NCBI GenBank assembly: GCA_937927945.1
Contig: CALEYW010000073.1
Coordinates: 1-41,626 of the forward strand
DNA length: 41,626 bases
Reading direction: 5' to 3'
DNA from: an uncultured candidate division WPS-2 bacterium
GTDB taxonomy: Bacteria; Vulcanimicrobiota; Vulcanimicrobiia; Vulcanimicrobiales; Vulcanimicrobiaceae
Shown: positions 32,475 to 41,506 of the stretch, piece after piece
Layout: every line of letters starts with the position of its first letter
Numbering within the stretch: position 1 is the first letter of the stretch
Notes under the pieces: model-generated
The model's input: only the letters and a program-made list of their open reading frames with translations
What the model was told of the DNA's origin: nothing
Database searches by the model: none
Translations under genes and position numbers: made by a program

Positions 32475-33404
32475 CTACGGTTCTCGGACCTGCGTGCGAT
32501 CGTCGACCTTGAGCTTCTCTTCGCGAGTCGTATCCGAGACGTGCTGGGTTTCGGTGACTTGGCGCTTCCCCACGATCACTTCACCGGTGACGACAGGGCG
32601 CTTCGTCACGGTGACTTGCTCGTGCATCAGCGGAACTCGGATGACGTCGCCTTCGCCGATGTCCCCAACTTGGCCGACACTCGCGCCCGTTACCGGCAGG
32701 CGCTCGACGAAGAGCTCCTCGCGCACGACCGGCACGTCAACTTCTTGTCGATGTTCGACAACTTCTTTCTCGATGATTCCTTCGCCGTCGGCGATGCGTC
32801 GCTTGTCGAGGGTAAGCCGTTCTTCACGGAGCTGGATTCGGCGTTGTTCGTCGATCGTTTCTCCACGTGCGGACGTCGAGGGGTCGCCGTAGCCAAGAAC
32901 TTGCGATCCACGCAGTGCGTCCGGTTGCGTCCCGTAGTTCATATCGCCCGTGGCGGTCCCCGCAAACGATTCCCCGGCGAGAATTTGGCCGCCGGCCTCC
33001 TCGATGACGTGCGCCGCGAGCTCAGGATGGTTGTGCCCATCGATGGTGAGTATCGCGCTGTTCGGCCGAAGGGATGCGTCGACACGCTGCGCTTCGCTCT
33101 GCGCGACGCCGTGGCGGATAAGCTCGTCGTAGAGCGCGCGGTCGCCGGTCTCGCCGCTAAAAAATCGCCCGATTTTTTCGCCGAGCGAGTCGGCGTCCGA
33201 CGTAACGCGTGCGCCGGAAGTCGCTCCCGCGCTTTGCCCGCCCGTACTCTCCCTGGGGGCCGTCACTCCGATCCACGCGTTGCCAAACCCCTCATCCCTC
33301 AAACGACGAGCTGCTTCGTGCGCTGTTTCGCGGCTTTGGAACGCCGCCACAAGCGCTCTTCCCTCAAAAGCCTCATCCCGCGGGTTTTCGGCAGAGTAGT
33401 TCAT
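32475..33404 (-). CDS. YsnF/AvaK-type stress protein (DUF2382)
   Basis: A 309-aa protein. The N-terminal ~150 residues resemble general-stress-protein 17M-like regions (ALVAAFQSRETAHEAARRLRDEGF), and residues ~200-305 are DUF2382 (LREERLTLDKRR, VVREELFVERLPV, VTVTKRPVVTGEVIVGKR). Related proteins are induced by stress. GGAAGGAGG 6 bases upstream fixes the ATG at 33404; upstream codons in frame are not part of it. Confidence 0.9.
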   Translation of the reverse strand: MNYSAENPRDEAFEGRALVAAFQSRETAHEAARRLRDEGFGNAWIGVTAPRESTGGQSAGATSGARVTSDADSLGEKIGRFFSGETGDRALYDELIRHGVAQSEAQRVDASLRPNSAILTIDGHNHPELAAHVIEEAGGQILAGESFAGTATGDMNYGTQPDALRGSQVLGYGDPSTSARGETIDEQRRIQLREERLTLDKRRIADGEGIIEKEVVEHRQEVDVPVVREELFVERLPVTGASVGQVGDIGEGDVIRVPLMHEQVTVTKRPVVTGEVIVGKRQVTETQHVSDTTREEKLKVDDRTQVREP

Positions 33405-33752
33405 CTGAGTCCTCCTTCCTCGTTGTCGGTAATCTGCGAGCCGTTCTTCCCCGGCGTCCGAAATATTATAGGTTCGACACAGCGAGCCCCGGCTAAGTCG
33501 CGGCTCGCATTCACGCATAAAGTGTCGGAATACTAACGTGATGTCGCCGCACGCGACCGTACTTTTCGTATCTGCGTCGAGCCGAGCAGGGCGAGCCCTC
33601 CGTGTTTAGCGGAGGATGTGAGCGGCTTATTCGTGTCGGTGAGGGACATCAGCTCGGGTTCGAGCCACGCGTTGCGCTCGTCTTTTCAAGATTGCGGCGA
33701 GCGGCGGTGGTATGCTGATCGGGCATTCTGTGGAGTGGATCGAGGTTCGCGC
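33405..33752. promoter_or_regulatory. Divergent intergenic region with a consensus -10
   Basis: On the minus strand a perfect TATAAT (33465-33470) lies 60 bases before the stress-protein start. No -35 is recognised at 17 bp, so another sigma factor or activator may be used. GCGAGCC (33482-33488) and GGCTCGC (33502-33508) form an inverted repeat just upstream, a possible operator. I see no gene elsewhere in this stretch. Confidence 0.45.
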
Positions 33753-34583
33753 ATGGTTCGGCATCCCAACGTCTCGCCGCTGCTGTTCGCGGCGGCGCTC
33801 GCAATCATCGGTATGGTGTTTCCGGCGACGTCGCAGGCTCAGGACATGCCCTCGTACGCTCAGCCGGCCGTTGGGAGCAACGTCGAGACCATCACCGGCC
33901 GCATCAACTCGGTCGAGGGAACGTTCCTCATCACGTTGCTCGACGATCGCGGCTTCGTCGACTCCGTGCAACTGCATCAAGGCACGATCATCAATCCCAC
34001 CGGGCTGGCCCTGGAGCCCGGGATGAGCGTCACGATCATCGGCTACAACGCCGGCCCCGCATTCGACGCGAACGAAATCGACGCGCAATATTCGTACGCC
34101 GGTCCGTACCCGGAGCCGGTCTACTACGGTCCCGGTTCGTGGTATCCGGGCTTTGGGTACGGTTACGGCCCGGCGTTCAGTCTCGGGCTGGTCTTCGTCA
34201 ACGGTGGATACTTCTACGTTCACCGGCGCTTCCACGGGCGGCCGTTCTTTGGACGACCGTTCTACGGACGGCCGTTCCATCGGCGGTGGTTCTACGACCG
34301 ATCCTTCCACGGCCGTCCCTTCTCTTGGTACGGTTCGCGCGGTCGTGCATGCTGCGGTGGTGCATTCTACGGTAGGGGATTCCCCGGCGGCGGATTCTAC
34401 CGCGGCGGCTTCTACGGCGGCGGCTTCCACGGTGGTGTATTCTACCGTGGTGTATTCTACGGTGGTGGATTTCGCGGCGGCGAATTTCACGGCGGCGGAT
34501 TCCACGGCGGCGGATTCCACGGCGGCGGATTCCACGGTGGTGGATTCCACGGCGGCGGTCGTGGCGGCGGCGGGCACCGCTGA
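33753..34583 (+). CDS. Secreted Phe-His-Gly repeat protein
   Basis: A 276-aa exported protein. Residues 1-30 are a signal peptide (LLFAAALAIIGMVFPATSQAQ). Residues ~40-110 form a small beta domain (TITGRINSVEGTFLITLLDDRG, MSVTIIGYNAG). A Tyr/Pro/Gly stretch follows, then Arg/Phe/Pro units such as HGRPF and FYGRPF, and finally five F-H-G-G-G units. The ATG at 33753 has GAGG 7 bases upstream and matches the signal peptide. His-rich and aromatic repeats suggest metal binding or surface coating; this is inference. The 15-bp DNA repeat makes copy number prone to change. Confidence 0.8.
   Translation: MVRHPNVSPLLFAAALAIIGMVFPATSQAQDMPSYAQPAVGSNVETITGRINSVEGTFLITLLDDRGFVDSVQLHQGTIINPTGLALEPGMSVTIIGYNAGPAFDANEIDAQYSYAGPYPEPVYYGPGSWYPGFGYGYGPAFSLGLVFVNGGYFYVHRRFHGRPFFGRPFYGRPFHRRWFYDRSFHGRPFSWYGSRGRACCGGAFYGRGFPGGGFYRGGFYGGGFHGGVFYRGVFYGGGFRGGEFHGGGFHGGGFHGGGFHGGGFHGGGRGGGGHR
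34491..34559 (+). repeat. 15-bp tandem repeat encoding F-H-G-G-G
   Basis: About 4-5 copies of GGCGGCGGATTCCAC with few changes, in frame within the secreted protein. A related, more diverged stretch with GGTGGTGTATTCTAC precedes it, so the region grew by duplication. Slippage would add or remove five-residue units without breaking the frame. Confidence 0.85.
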
Positions 34584-34634
34584 CGCGATTTCGGGCGGAA
34601 CGTTCGACCCGACCATGAAGCCTCGACTTGCTAT

Positions 34635-36599
34635 CTAACGCAGGTCCGTCGTCGCGCGGGCGATCGCTGCGGCGGCGACGGTGACGGCGTCGCGTGCGGC
34701 TGCGTCGTCGCCGCTTGCGTACGCCGCGGTGACGCTGGGGAACGCGACGCTCTCGTAACCGTTCACGCCGTAGGCGACCCGGTCGATCTCCTGCACCGCC
34801 GCGAGCGTGCGGGCCGCGCCGGGCCCGGCGCCGTGCGCGATCGCGTCGTCCGTCCTGCGGGCGGCCACGCTGAACGCGCCGATCGCGTTGCGCAGCGGCG
34901 CGACGTCGACGGTGCGCCCATCACGTTGCGCGCGCGCCTCGAGCCGCGTGATTCCGGAGTTGAGCACCGGGATCAGTGCGGAGAAAGCGTACGGGATCGC
35001 GTCCGCACCGGCGAGCCGCATCGCGACGATACCGTAGAGCTGCGCGTTCGTGCGATGCAGCACGAAGCCGGGATCGCTGAACGTCCACGCGTAGCGCAGC
35101 GTGTCGTAGCTCGAATGGTACGGCCCGAAGGGTCCGGCGAAGCCCATCTGGGCGATCGGCGTGCCGAAGCCGAACAGGAAGGCTTCGTGATCGCTGCCGC
35201 CGCCCGGATTGCCGACCGTAATGCCGCGCGGCTGCGTGCTCCAGCGGTCGTGCAGCGTCGAGCGTTCGTGCGCCGGATCGGGGACGGCTAACGTTGCCGC
35301 GACGATCGCCGGCGTGAGCGCGCCGACGGCTGACGCGCCGAACGTCGTACCCGTCAAGTCTTCATCGGCGTTCAGGTATGCGACGCAGCCCTGCTGCAAT
35401 TCGGCCGCATGCCTGCGGGCGAACGACGTCGAGCCGAGCAGGCCGAGCTCCTCGCCGTCCCACAGCGCGATGACGAGCGTCCGCTTCGGACGCCAGCCGC
35501 TGCGCGCGAGGTAGCCGAGTCCGCGCGCGGCCTCGAGCATCGAGATCGTTCCCGCGCCGTTGTCGCCGACGCCGTACACCCACGCGTCGCGATGCGCGCC
35601 GAGCACGACGCTCTGCATCGACTCCGTGCCGCGCAGCGTTCCGACGGTGTTCCAGAGGGTGCGGGTATCGTGGTTCATGCGCACGACCAGATGCACGGCG
35701 GCAGGACCTCTGCCGAGCGGGTACGGCGCGTCGAGCGCACCGGCCCAGCCGGCCGGGCCGGTCGGCCCGCGCAGCGCGCGCAGCAACGTGCGCGCGTTCT
35801 CGCCGCTGATCGGCAGCGTGGGAATGCGGATTCCCGCGCCGAGCGAACCGCGCTGAATCGAGGTCGACGGCCGCCAGGGTCCGCTCGGATACGTCGCGCC
35901 GCGCGCCGCGCCGTCGTCGGCGGGATCGTTGTAGAGGATCGCACCGACCGCCCCGGCCGCCTGCGCGTTCTGCACCAGCAGCCCACGGAATGCGCCGCCG
36001 TAGCGGATCAGCGCGATCGCGCCGCGGACGTCGACGCCGGCCTGGCGCAGCGTCGCGAAATCGTCCGGCAGCCCACGGTGCGCGTACACCAGCGGCGCGG
36101 TGACGTCGCCGTCCCCGGATCCGGCGTTGAACGGTAGCCCGACCGCGGGCTCGAGCGTGTCCGGATCGTCCGGTTCGCCGGCCTCGCGCAGGTCGAAGCC
36201 GAGCGGCGGCGTCCCGCGCTGCTTGTGAAAGCCGTCGCGCGGGGTAAACGGGCGGCCGTCGGCAAACAACTCGACCGCCAGCTTACGCGGCGTGTCGACG
36301 CGGGCCGTGAACGGTTCGATGCGGGTCGCGAAGCCGAATTCGTGCAACCGCTCGGCGGCATAGACCGCAAGCGCGCGATCGGCCGGCGTGCCGGCGTAGT
36401 GCGGCCGGGCGCCGATCACGGCCGCATGATCGAGCGCGCCCTGGGCGCTTGGCAGATCGATGAACCGCGCCTCGTCAAACCGCTCGCGCGCGCCGCCGGC
36501 CGGTGTGAAGCCAAGAATCGCAGGCGGAGCCGGTCCGAGCGCGAGCAGGGCGAACGCGGCGAAGAGCACTGCCGGAAGGCGCATCATCTCTTTGGTCAT
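34635..36599 (-). CDS. Secreted M28 peptidase (glutamate carboxypeptidase II-like)
   Basis: A 654-aa zinc peptidase. A signal peptide (MRLPAVLFAAFALLALGPAPP) is followed by a PA domain (about 140-280) inserted in the peptidase fold. HRDAW, GVGDNGAGT, LWDGEELGLLGS, LNADEDLTG and YHSSYDT supply the usual ligands and acid/base residues. The C-terminal ~120 residues match the TFR dimerisation domain. It is the PSMA/GCPII layout, rare but known in bacteria. The start is not fixed by a good SD; Met 5 or 6 may be used. Confidence 0.9.
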   Translation of the reverse strand: MTKEMMRLPAVLFAAFALLALGPAPPAILGFTPAGGARERFDEARFIDLPSAQGALDHAAVIGARPHYAGTPADRALAVYAAERLHEFGFATRIEPFTARVDTPRKLAVELFADGRPFTPRDGFHKQRGTPPLGFDLREAGEPDDPDTLEPAVGLPFNAGSGDGDVTAPLVYAHRGLPDDFATLRQAGVDVRGAIALIRYGGAFRGLLVQNAQAAGAVGAILYNDPADDGAARGATYPSGPWRPSTSIQRGSLGAGIRIPTLPISGENARTLLRALRGPTGPAGWAGALDAPYPLGRGPAAVHLVVRMNHDTRTLWNTVGTLRGTESMQSVVLGAHRDAWVYGVGDNGAGTISMLEAARGLGYLARSGWRPKRTLVIALWDGEELGLLGSTSFARRHAAELQQGCVAYLNADEDLTGTTFGASAVGALTPAIVAATLAVPDPAHERSTLHDRWSTQPRGITVGNPGGGSDHEAFLFGFGTPIAQMGFAGPFGPYHSSYDTLRYAWTFSDPGFVLHRTNAQLYGIVAMRLAGADAIPYAFSALIPVLNSGITRLEARAQRDGRTVDVAPLRNAIGAFSVAARRTDDAIAHGAGPGAARTLAAVQEIDRVAYGVNGYESVAFPSVTAAYASGDDAAARDAVTVAAAAIARATTDLR

Positions 36600-36715
36600 C
36601 GGCCGCTCGCTCGCGGTCCCCCAGCCGAGTGACCGCCATCTTTCGAACGATGTGCCACGGATTACCGCCGAATGTCCTAAGGAGCCGACCCGTGCACGCC
36701 GAAACTAGGAGGACC

Positions 36716-36988
36716 ATGACTAGCGGCGCCGCGCTCAATACGTACGTCTTTTTGTTCGCTTTCGCTTCGATGTTCTTGCTCGGGGGCAAGCGACCGCTGC
36801 TCGCTCTTTCGACTCGCGCGCTGCTGGTCGTGCTGCTCGGGCTCGGGCTCACCTACCTGATCGAGCCGAACGCCTGGTACCACGGCTACGTCGGGGTCGC
36901 GACGCTGATTGCGAACGCGCTGTTCGTCGGGTTCGCAGCGATCGATTTTCGTAACTGGCAGAAGAAGCGCGGCGCCGAAGGCGGCTAG
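36716..36988 (+). CDS. Small three-helix membrane protein
   Basis: A 90-aa protein with three hydrophobic segments (NTYVFLFAFASMFLL, ALLVVLLGLGLTYLI, VGVATLIANALFVGF) and a basic tail. AGGAGG with ideal spacing precedes the ATG at 36716, so the longer frame from 36629 is not used. No family is recognised. Its stop overlaps the convergent DUF2600 stop at a CTAG. Confidence 0.75.
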   Translation: MTSGAALNTYVFLFAFASMFLLGGKRPLLALSTRALLVVLLGLGLTYLIEPNAWYHGYVGVATLIANALFVGFAAIDFRNWQKKRGAEGG

Positions 36989-38085
36989 CCGAGGGCGTTG
37001 AGGACGGCCGCGCTCTGGCGGTCCAGACGCTGTTCGAACACTTTGGGATGCGTCAGGTAGAAGACGCACATCGCCTGCACCAAGAAGCGATGGCGCGCGG
37101 CGTCCGCCAGCGTACGGACGAGCACGAGCGTGCCGCGCACGAGCCGGGTCAAGCCCGCCGTCGCATCGGCCGGCGACGCGTAACAGGCGACGAAGTTGAG
37201 CTCGCCGTGCTCGCGGTCCTCGGCCTGATCGATGAAGTAGTCCAGCAGGATGTGGATCGCCGAGACGCCCGGAAAGTACGCGCGCGTCGTCGCGTCGACC
37301 GTCGCCGGGGCGAGCTGCTTGCGCGCGCCGAGTTCGATGAGCGCGAAGATCGGGAGCGACGATCCGCACGCCGCCGCGAACTCCCACCACGAGAGTCCCG
37401 GAAACGCTTCGCGATTGCGATCGTACCACGCACCGCACGCGCGCTCGCGCGAGCCGGCCGGACCGTGCTTGAGAACTTGCAGTTCGGCATAGTACGTCGC
37501 CACTTCAACCAGGCGGTCGCGCACGGCGGCGTAGTTCGGGAGCTCGCGCAAACCGCTGCGCGCCGCGTCGACCAGCGAACACAGGTAGCCGCCGTCGTCG
37601 CCGTCCGGACCGTCACGATAGTAGTCGATCGGGACGCGGCGGTCGTCCAACGCGTCGAGCAGCGCAGCGTGCAGCGTCGCGAACGCCTTTTGCGAGACGC
37701 CGGGCAGCCGGTCGCACAAGTTGTCGAGATAGTCGTAGATCGTCTCGAGCGCCGCGACGATGCCGACGTAGCGACGCGCCGCCGCACCGTGCATGAACGT
37801 CGCGAGGATCGCTCCGCCTTGGACGTGATACGCCTTGCCGTCGATCGAGGCCAACGCCTGTTCGCGCAGCGCCGCGTCCGGAATCTGTTCCGCGCGGCGC
37901 CGGATGAGGGCGAGTTCTCGGCTGGCGCGCGGGATCACCGTCCAAACGAAGCGAGCCGTCGCGATCCAGCCGCGCGGACCGAGCTCGAGAAAACGGCGCA
38001 CGCGCGAGGGCCGGCTGAAGACGATGCCGATCGTTCGCCGCACGTCGCGCAGCAGCGCGGCGGGAACGGCGATCTTAGATGGCAC
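36985..38085 (-). CDS. ytpB: DUF2600 family, tetraprenyl-beta-curcumene synthase-like
   Basis: A 366-aa all-alpha protein of the DUF2600/YtpB family; the Bacillus member cyclises C35 prenyl diphosphate into a sesquarterpene precursor. Asp motifs typical of class I terpene enzymes are visible: D118-x2-D121-x3-D125 (YDYLDNLCD) and D282-x3-D286-x3-D290 (DYFIDQAED). GTG at 38085 (GGGGCG upstream) overlaps the GlcE-like stop by 11 bp; a GTG at 38094 is also possible. It is last in the GlcD-GlcE operon. Its substrate here is unknown. Confidence 0.85.
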   Translation of the reverse strand: MPSKIAVPAALLRDVRRTIGIVFSRPSRVRRFLELGPRGWIATARFVWTVIPRASRELALIRRRAEQIPDAALREQALASIDGKAYHVQGGAILATFMHGAAARRYVGIVAALETIYDYLDNLCDRLPGVSQKAFATLHAALLDALDDRRVPIDYYRDGPDGDDGGYLCSLVDAARSGLRELPNYAAVRDRLVEVATYYAELQVLKHGPAGSRERACGAWYDRNREAFPGLSWWEFAAACGSSLPIFALIELGARKQLAPATVDATTRAYFPGVSAIHILLDYFIDQAEDREHGELNFVACYASPADATAGLTRLVRGTLVLVRTLADAARHRFLVQAMCVFYLTHPKVFEQRLDRQSAAVLNALG

Positions 38086-39355
38086 CGACGAAACGCCCCG
38101 GTGCCAGCACGTTCCGCGGATCGAAGCGTTCTTTGAGCGCGCGCATCGTTGCGATCGTGGACGGCGTCTCGCCCCACGCGTCGACGTGCGTGATCGCCGC
38201 ATCATGCGCGGCGATCAGTTGGGCGCGGCCCAGCGCCGAGCGGACGGCTGCGCCCGCGCCGGCCAGCGTCTGCGCGTCGAGAGTCGCCGGGGCGCGAACC
38301 CGCGCGACGACGTCGCCGGTGAGCAGGTCCGCAATCGTCTCGATCGACGTCGCGCCCGCGCCGCCGGACGCGAACGTCGCGCGCGCGCGCTCCGCGCGCA
38401 ACGTCGCGTCGGCCGGTTTGCCGCGTCCCAGCAAGGTGAACGAGACCGCGCCGGCGAGGGCGACGTACTCGTCGAGCACCTCTTGGAAGCCGCTGCCCGC
38501 CGCGGCGGCGGTCAAGATGCGCGTCTCGGCGACGCCCGCCGCACCGAGCGCTGAACGGTATTCACGCACCGCGCGGTCGACCGTCGTCTCCGAACCCTCG
38601 AACAGCGCGACGATCTGCGGCCGAAAGTCGATGTCCTCCGGCCGCGGCGCGTCGCGCAGCGCGAGGAAACCGTCGCGAATCAGCAACGCCACGGGAGGCA
38701 CCGTCATCGCCCCGACGTGCGCGAGCACGCGCTCGCGGTTGTCGTCCTCGAACGTCGCGACTGCCAGCTGCCGTGCCGCCGGGGCCGGAAGCACTTTGAA
38801 ATTCGCGCGCACGATCGCGCCGAGCGTCCCGTGAGAGCCGACGTAGAGCTTTCCGAGGTCGTAGCCGGTCACGTTCTTGACGACCATCCCGCCGCAGACC
38901 GCGAGCGTCCCGTCCGTCAGGGCGACGGTCGCGCCGATCAGCAGGTCGCGCGCTCGGCCATAGGTCGCCCGGCGCGGACCGGCCCAGCCGGCGGCCAGCG
39001 TTCCGCCGATCGTCGCCCGCGCGGGCAACGGAGCGTCGAGCGGAAGAAATTGCCGCTGCGCGGCGAGCGTGCGCTGCAGCGTCGCGAGCGTCATCCCCGC
39101 GCCGGTGCCGATGGTGAGATCGCGCGGCTCGTATTCGTGGACGGCGACCAGACGCGTCGTCAGGAGCGCGGAGTCGTAGCGTGCGGGCGGATTCGCGCTG
39201 CGCTGGAGCGTGCCGCCGCCGTGCAGCACGACGCTCTCGCCCGCGGCAGCCGACGCGGCGAGCGCGGCGGCCATCTCGGCGGCGTCGGCCGGCTCCAGCA
39301 CTCGCGCCGGCGAGAGCGTTCCCAAGCGTAGCGCGTCGTTGCGTTTTGCGATCAC
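38075..39355 (-). CDS. glcE: GlcE-like FAD-binding subunit
   Basis: A 426-aa FAD-linked oxidase-like protein (PCMH type) with VLHGGGTLQRSANPP, TIGGTLAAGWAGPRR and GGMVVKNVTGYDLGKLYVGSHGT as in glycolate oxidase subunit E. The GTG start overlaps the GlcD stop by 4 bp. Its end overlaps the terpene-synthase start, so all three are translated together. GlcF, the Fe-S subunit expected for glycolate oxidase, is not here. Confidence 0.88.
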   Translation of the reverse strand: MIAKRNDALRLGTLSPARVLEPADAAEMAAALAASAAAGESVVLHGGGTLQRSANPPARYDSALLTTRLVAVHEYEPRDLTIGTGAGMTLATLQRTLAAQRQFLPLDAPLPARATIGGTLAAGWAGPRRATYGRARDLLIGATVALTDGTLAVCGGMVVKNVTGYDLGKLYVGSHGTLGAIVRANFKVLPAPAARQLAVATFEDDNRERVLAHVGAMTVPPVALLIRDGFLALRDAPRPEDIDFRPQIVALFEGSETTVDRAVREYRSALGAAGVAETRILTAAAAGSGFQEVLDEYVALAGAVSFTLLGRGKPADATLRAERARATFASGGAGATSIETIADLLTGDVVARVRAPATLDAQTLAGAGAAVRSALGRAQLIAAHDAAITHVDAWGETPSTIATMRALKERFDPRNVLAPGRFVGAI

Positions 39356-40773
39356 GCCGTCGCGGTCCGCCGGGCGCTGGGGGGAGTTCCCACTTCGCCG
39401 CACATCGCGCCGCTCGGAAAGATCTTGTCGGGATTGAACGCGCGCATCGGATCGAAGACGTCCCGCACGCGGCCCATCGCCGCGAGGTCGTCGGGCGAGA
39501 AGACGAGCGAGAGCGTCTCGCGCTTTTCGTAGCCGATACCGTGCTCACCGCTGATCGTGCCGCCCATCGCGATGCACGTGCGCAAGATCTCGGTGCCGGC
39601 CGAGACGACGGCTTCGACCTGGCGGCGTTCGCGGCGGTCGAAGATCAGCAGCGGGTGCAGGTTGCCGTCGCCGGCGTGGAAGACGTTGCCGACCGGGAGC
39701 TGATGGTCGCGCGCGATCGCGTCGATCGCGTGCATCACTTCCGGGAGCCGCGTGCGCGGCACGCAGGCATCTTGAATGTAGTAGTTGGGTGCGATGCGCC
39801 CGATCGCGCCCGCCGCTCCCTTGCGAGCGGCCCACAACGCATCGCGTTCGCGCTGGTCGCGCGCCGCGCGCCACGAGAGCGCGCCGTGTTCGCGCGCGAT
39901 CGCTGCGATCGCAGCCTCGCCGGCCGCCACGTCGTCGTGCGAGCCGGCGATCTCAGCCAGCAGCACGGCCCCGGCGTTCTCCGGATAGCCGGCGTGATAG
40001 TGCGCTTCGACCGCGCGGGTGATCAGCGCGTCCATGATCTCGAGCGCGGTCGGCACGATGCCGGCGCCGATGATCGCCGAGACGGCTTCGGATGCCGACT
40101 CGACGTCCGCGAACGCCGCGACGCAGACCCGCACGGCTTCCGGCAGCTTCATGAGGCGCACGTCGACCTCGGTGACGATGCCGAGCGTCCCTTCGGAGCC
40201 GACCAGCACGCCGGTGAGATCGTAGCCGGCATCGTCGATCGACGTGTGATGCAGCCCGCCGTCCGCGTCCACGTATTCGAGTCCGAGCACGTGATTGGTG
40301 GTCGTCCCGTAGCTCAAACAGTGCGGCCCGCCGGCGTTCGTGCCGACGTTCCCGCCGATCGTCGAGATCTTCTGGCTCGACGGATCCGGCGCGTAGAAGA
40401 TCCCCGCCCCGGCGATCGCCGCGGAGAGGTCGAGATTGATCAGGCCCGGCTGGACCCGGGCGCGCCGGTTGCGCACGTCGAGTTCGACGATGCGGTTCAT
40501 GCGCGCGAACGACACGACCAGCCCGCCGCGCGACGGCACGGCACCCCCGCACAGCCCGGTCCCCGCGCCGCGCGGGACGATCGGCTCGCCGCATTCGCGC
40601 GCGATCCGGACGGCGATCGCGACTTCGCGCACATCGTGCGGCACGATCGCCGCGGAGGGGAGCTTGTCCTCGCTGTACGCGTCGAACGCATAGACCGCCA
40701 GGTCCTCGGGCGCCGCTCGCACGACGTCGGGCCCCAGCGCGTCAAGAAGCCGCGACGCGAACGAGGAGAGCAT
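39352..40773 (-). CDS. glcD: GlcD-like FAD-dependent 2-hydroxyacid dehydrogenase
   Basis: A 473-aa flavoprotein. RGAGTGLCGG (68-77), PDPSSQKISTIGGNVGTNAGG, HAGDGNLHP and GEHGIGYEKR are the family motifs. It oxidises glycolate or another 2-hydroxyacid (D-lactate is an alternative). Leader of the glcD-glcE-DUF2600 operon. No SD precedes the ATG at 40773. Confidence 0.92.
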   Translation of the reverse strand: MLSSFASRLLDALGPDVVRAAPEDLAVYAFDAYSEDKLPSAAIVPHDVREVAIAVRIARECGEPIVPRGAGTGLCGGAVPSRGGLVVSFARMNRIVELDVRNRRARVQPGLINLDLSAAIAGAGIFYAPDPSSQKISTIGGNVGTNAGGPHCLSYGTTTNHVLGLEYVDADGGLHHTSIDDAGYDLTGVLVGSEGTLGIVTEVDVRLMKLPEAVRVCVAAFADVESASEAVSAIIGAGIVPTALEIMDALITRAVEAHYHAGYPENAGAVLLAEIAGSHDDVAAGEAAIAAIAREHGALSWRAARDQRERDALWAARKGAAGAIGRIAPNYYIQDACVPRTRLPEVMHAIDAIARDHQLPVGNVFHAGDGNLHPLLIFDRRERRQVEAVVSAGTEILRTCIAMGGTISGEHGIGYEKRETLSLVFSPDDLAAMGRVRDVFDPMRAFNPDKIFPSGAMCGEVGTPPSARRTATA

Positions 40774-40823
40774 GGGTCGCGCTACGGAGGGTCGGCCGGA
40801 AGTTCCTGGAATCCGCTTGCCTG

Positions 40824-41336
40824 GTGTTCTTCTGGAGGAAGCCTAAGGCGCCCAAGCGCCCGGAGCGCGCGACGATCACCGAACGGCAGCGGCGCGACTA
40901 CCGTGCATCGGTCGAATTCCCCATGCTGTACGTCGTGGCCGGCCGCACCGGAACCCGAACCGCCCTCGCCAACGACCTCTCGGCCGGGGGGCTGCGGTTG
41001 GTCGGCGACGAGGATTTGGTCAGCGGTGCCACGATCGACATCCGCTTCACGCTCCCGAACGAACTGATCCGCGGCGTCCAGCTCGAGAAGGAAATCGTCG
41101 AGATCACCTCTCGCGGACGGGCGAAGAAGAAGATCATGGTGCCGCCTGAGCCGTTTCGCGAGATGCACCTGCGCGCCAAGGTCGTCATCGCGTTCCTCAA
41201 CGTCAAGCGTCGGAAGTTCGCGCATGGGGTGCAGTTTGTGGACATCGATGAACGGAGCAAGGAAGAGGTCCAGCGGTTCATCCACGTCTGGCAGATTCGG
41301 CTGCTTCGGGAACGCGCGCATATGCGCGGGGAGTGA
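40824..41336 (+). CDS. PilZ-domain c-di-GMP-binding protein
   Basis: A 170-aa protein with a single PilZ domain. R23-x3-R27 (RQRRDYR) and D51-x-S53-x2-G56 (DLSAGG) are the c-di-GMP binding motifs. A C-terminal helical tail (RSKEEVQRFIHVWQIRLLRERA) follows. GTG start at 40824, divergent from glcD. It probably transmits c-di-GMP level to an unknown partner. Confidence 0.88.
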   Translation: MFFWRKPKAPKRPERATITERQRRDYRASVEFPMLYVVAGRTGTRTALANDLSAGGLRLVGDEDLVSGATIDIRFTLPNELIRGVQLEKEIVEITSRGRAKKKIMVPPEPFREMHLRAKVVIAFLNVKRRKFAHGVQFVDIDERSKEEVQRFIHVWQIRLLRERAHMRGE

Positions 41337-41355
41337 ACGCGGCGTTTTGTGGCTT

Positions 41356-41506
41356 GGGGTGCGGGGCGGGGACGTGCTGCGGCGGGGACGCTCCCTACGG
41401 CGCATCCATGCGCCTCCGGTCACTCGGTTGCTGCGTCGCTCCCGCGCCTCCAGCGCTCCGCGACTCCGCAAACGCCCCGCCACAGCACGTCCCCGCCCCG
41501 CACCCC
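41356..41506. repeat. Large structured inverted repeat (32-bp arms)
   Basis: Arms 41356-41387 and 41475-41506 are inverted copies matching 31 of 32 positions, with an 87-base interior. The interior has a perfect hairpin, GGCGCAT-CC-ATGCGCC (41399-41414), and an imperfect second inverted region. The DNA downstream to the window end (41507-41626) shows another 7-bp hairpin (GTGGGGC at 41532-41538, GCCCCAC at 41555-41561) and no gene. It may be a small dispersed palindromic element. Confidence 0.75.

Noticed and set aside
33627..34616. Long minus-strand frame rich in V-E-S-A-A repeats
   Set aside because: It is the reverse reading of the 15-bp repeats in the secreted Phe-His-Gly gene; the plus frame has a signal peptide and SD.
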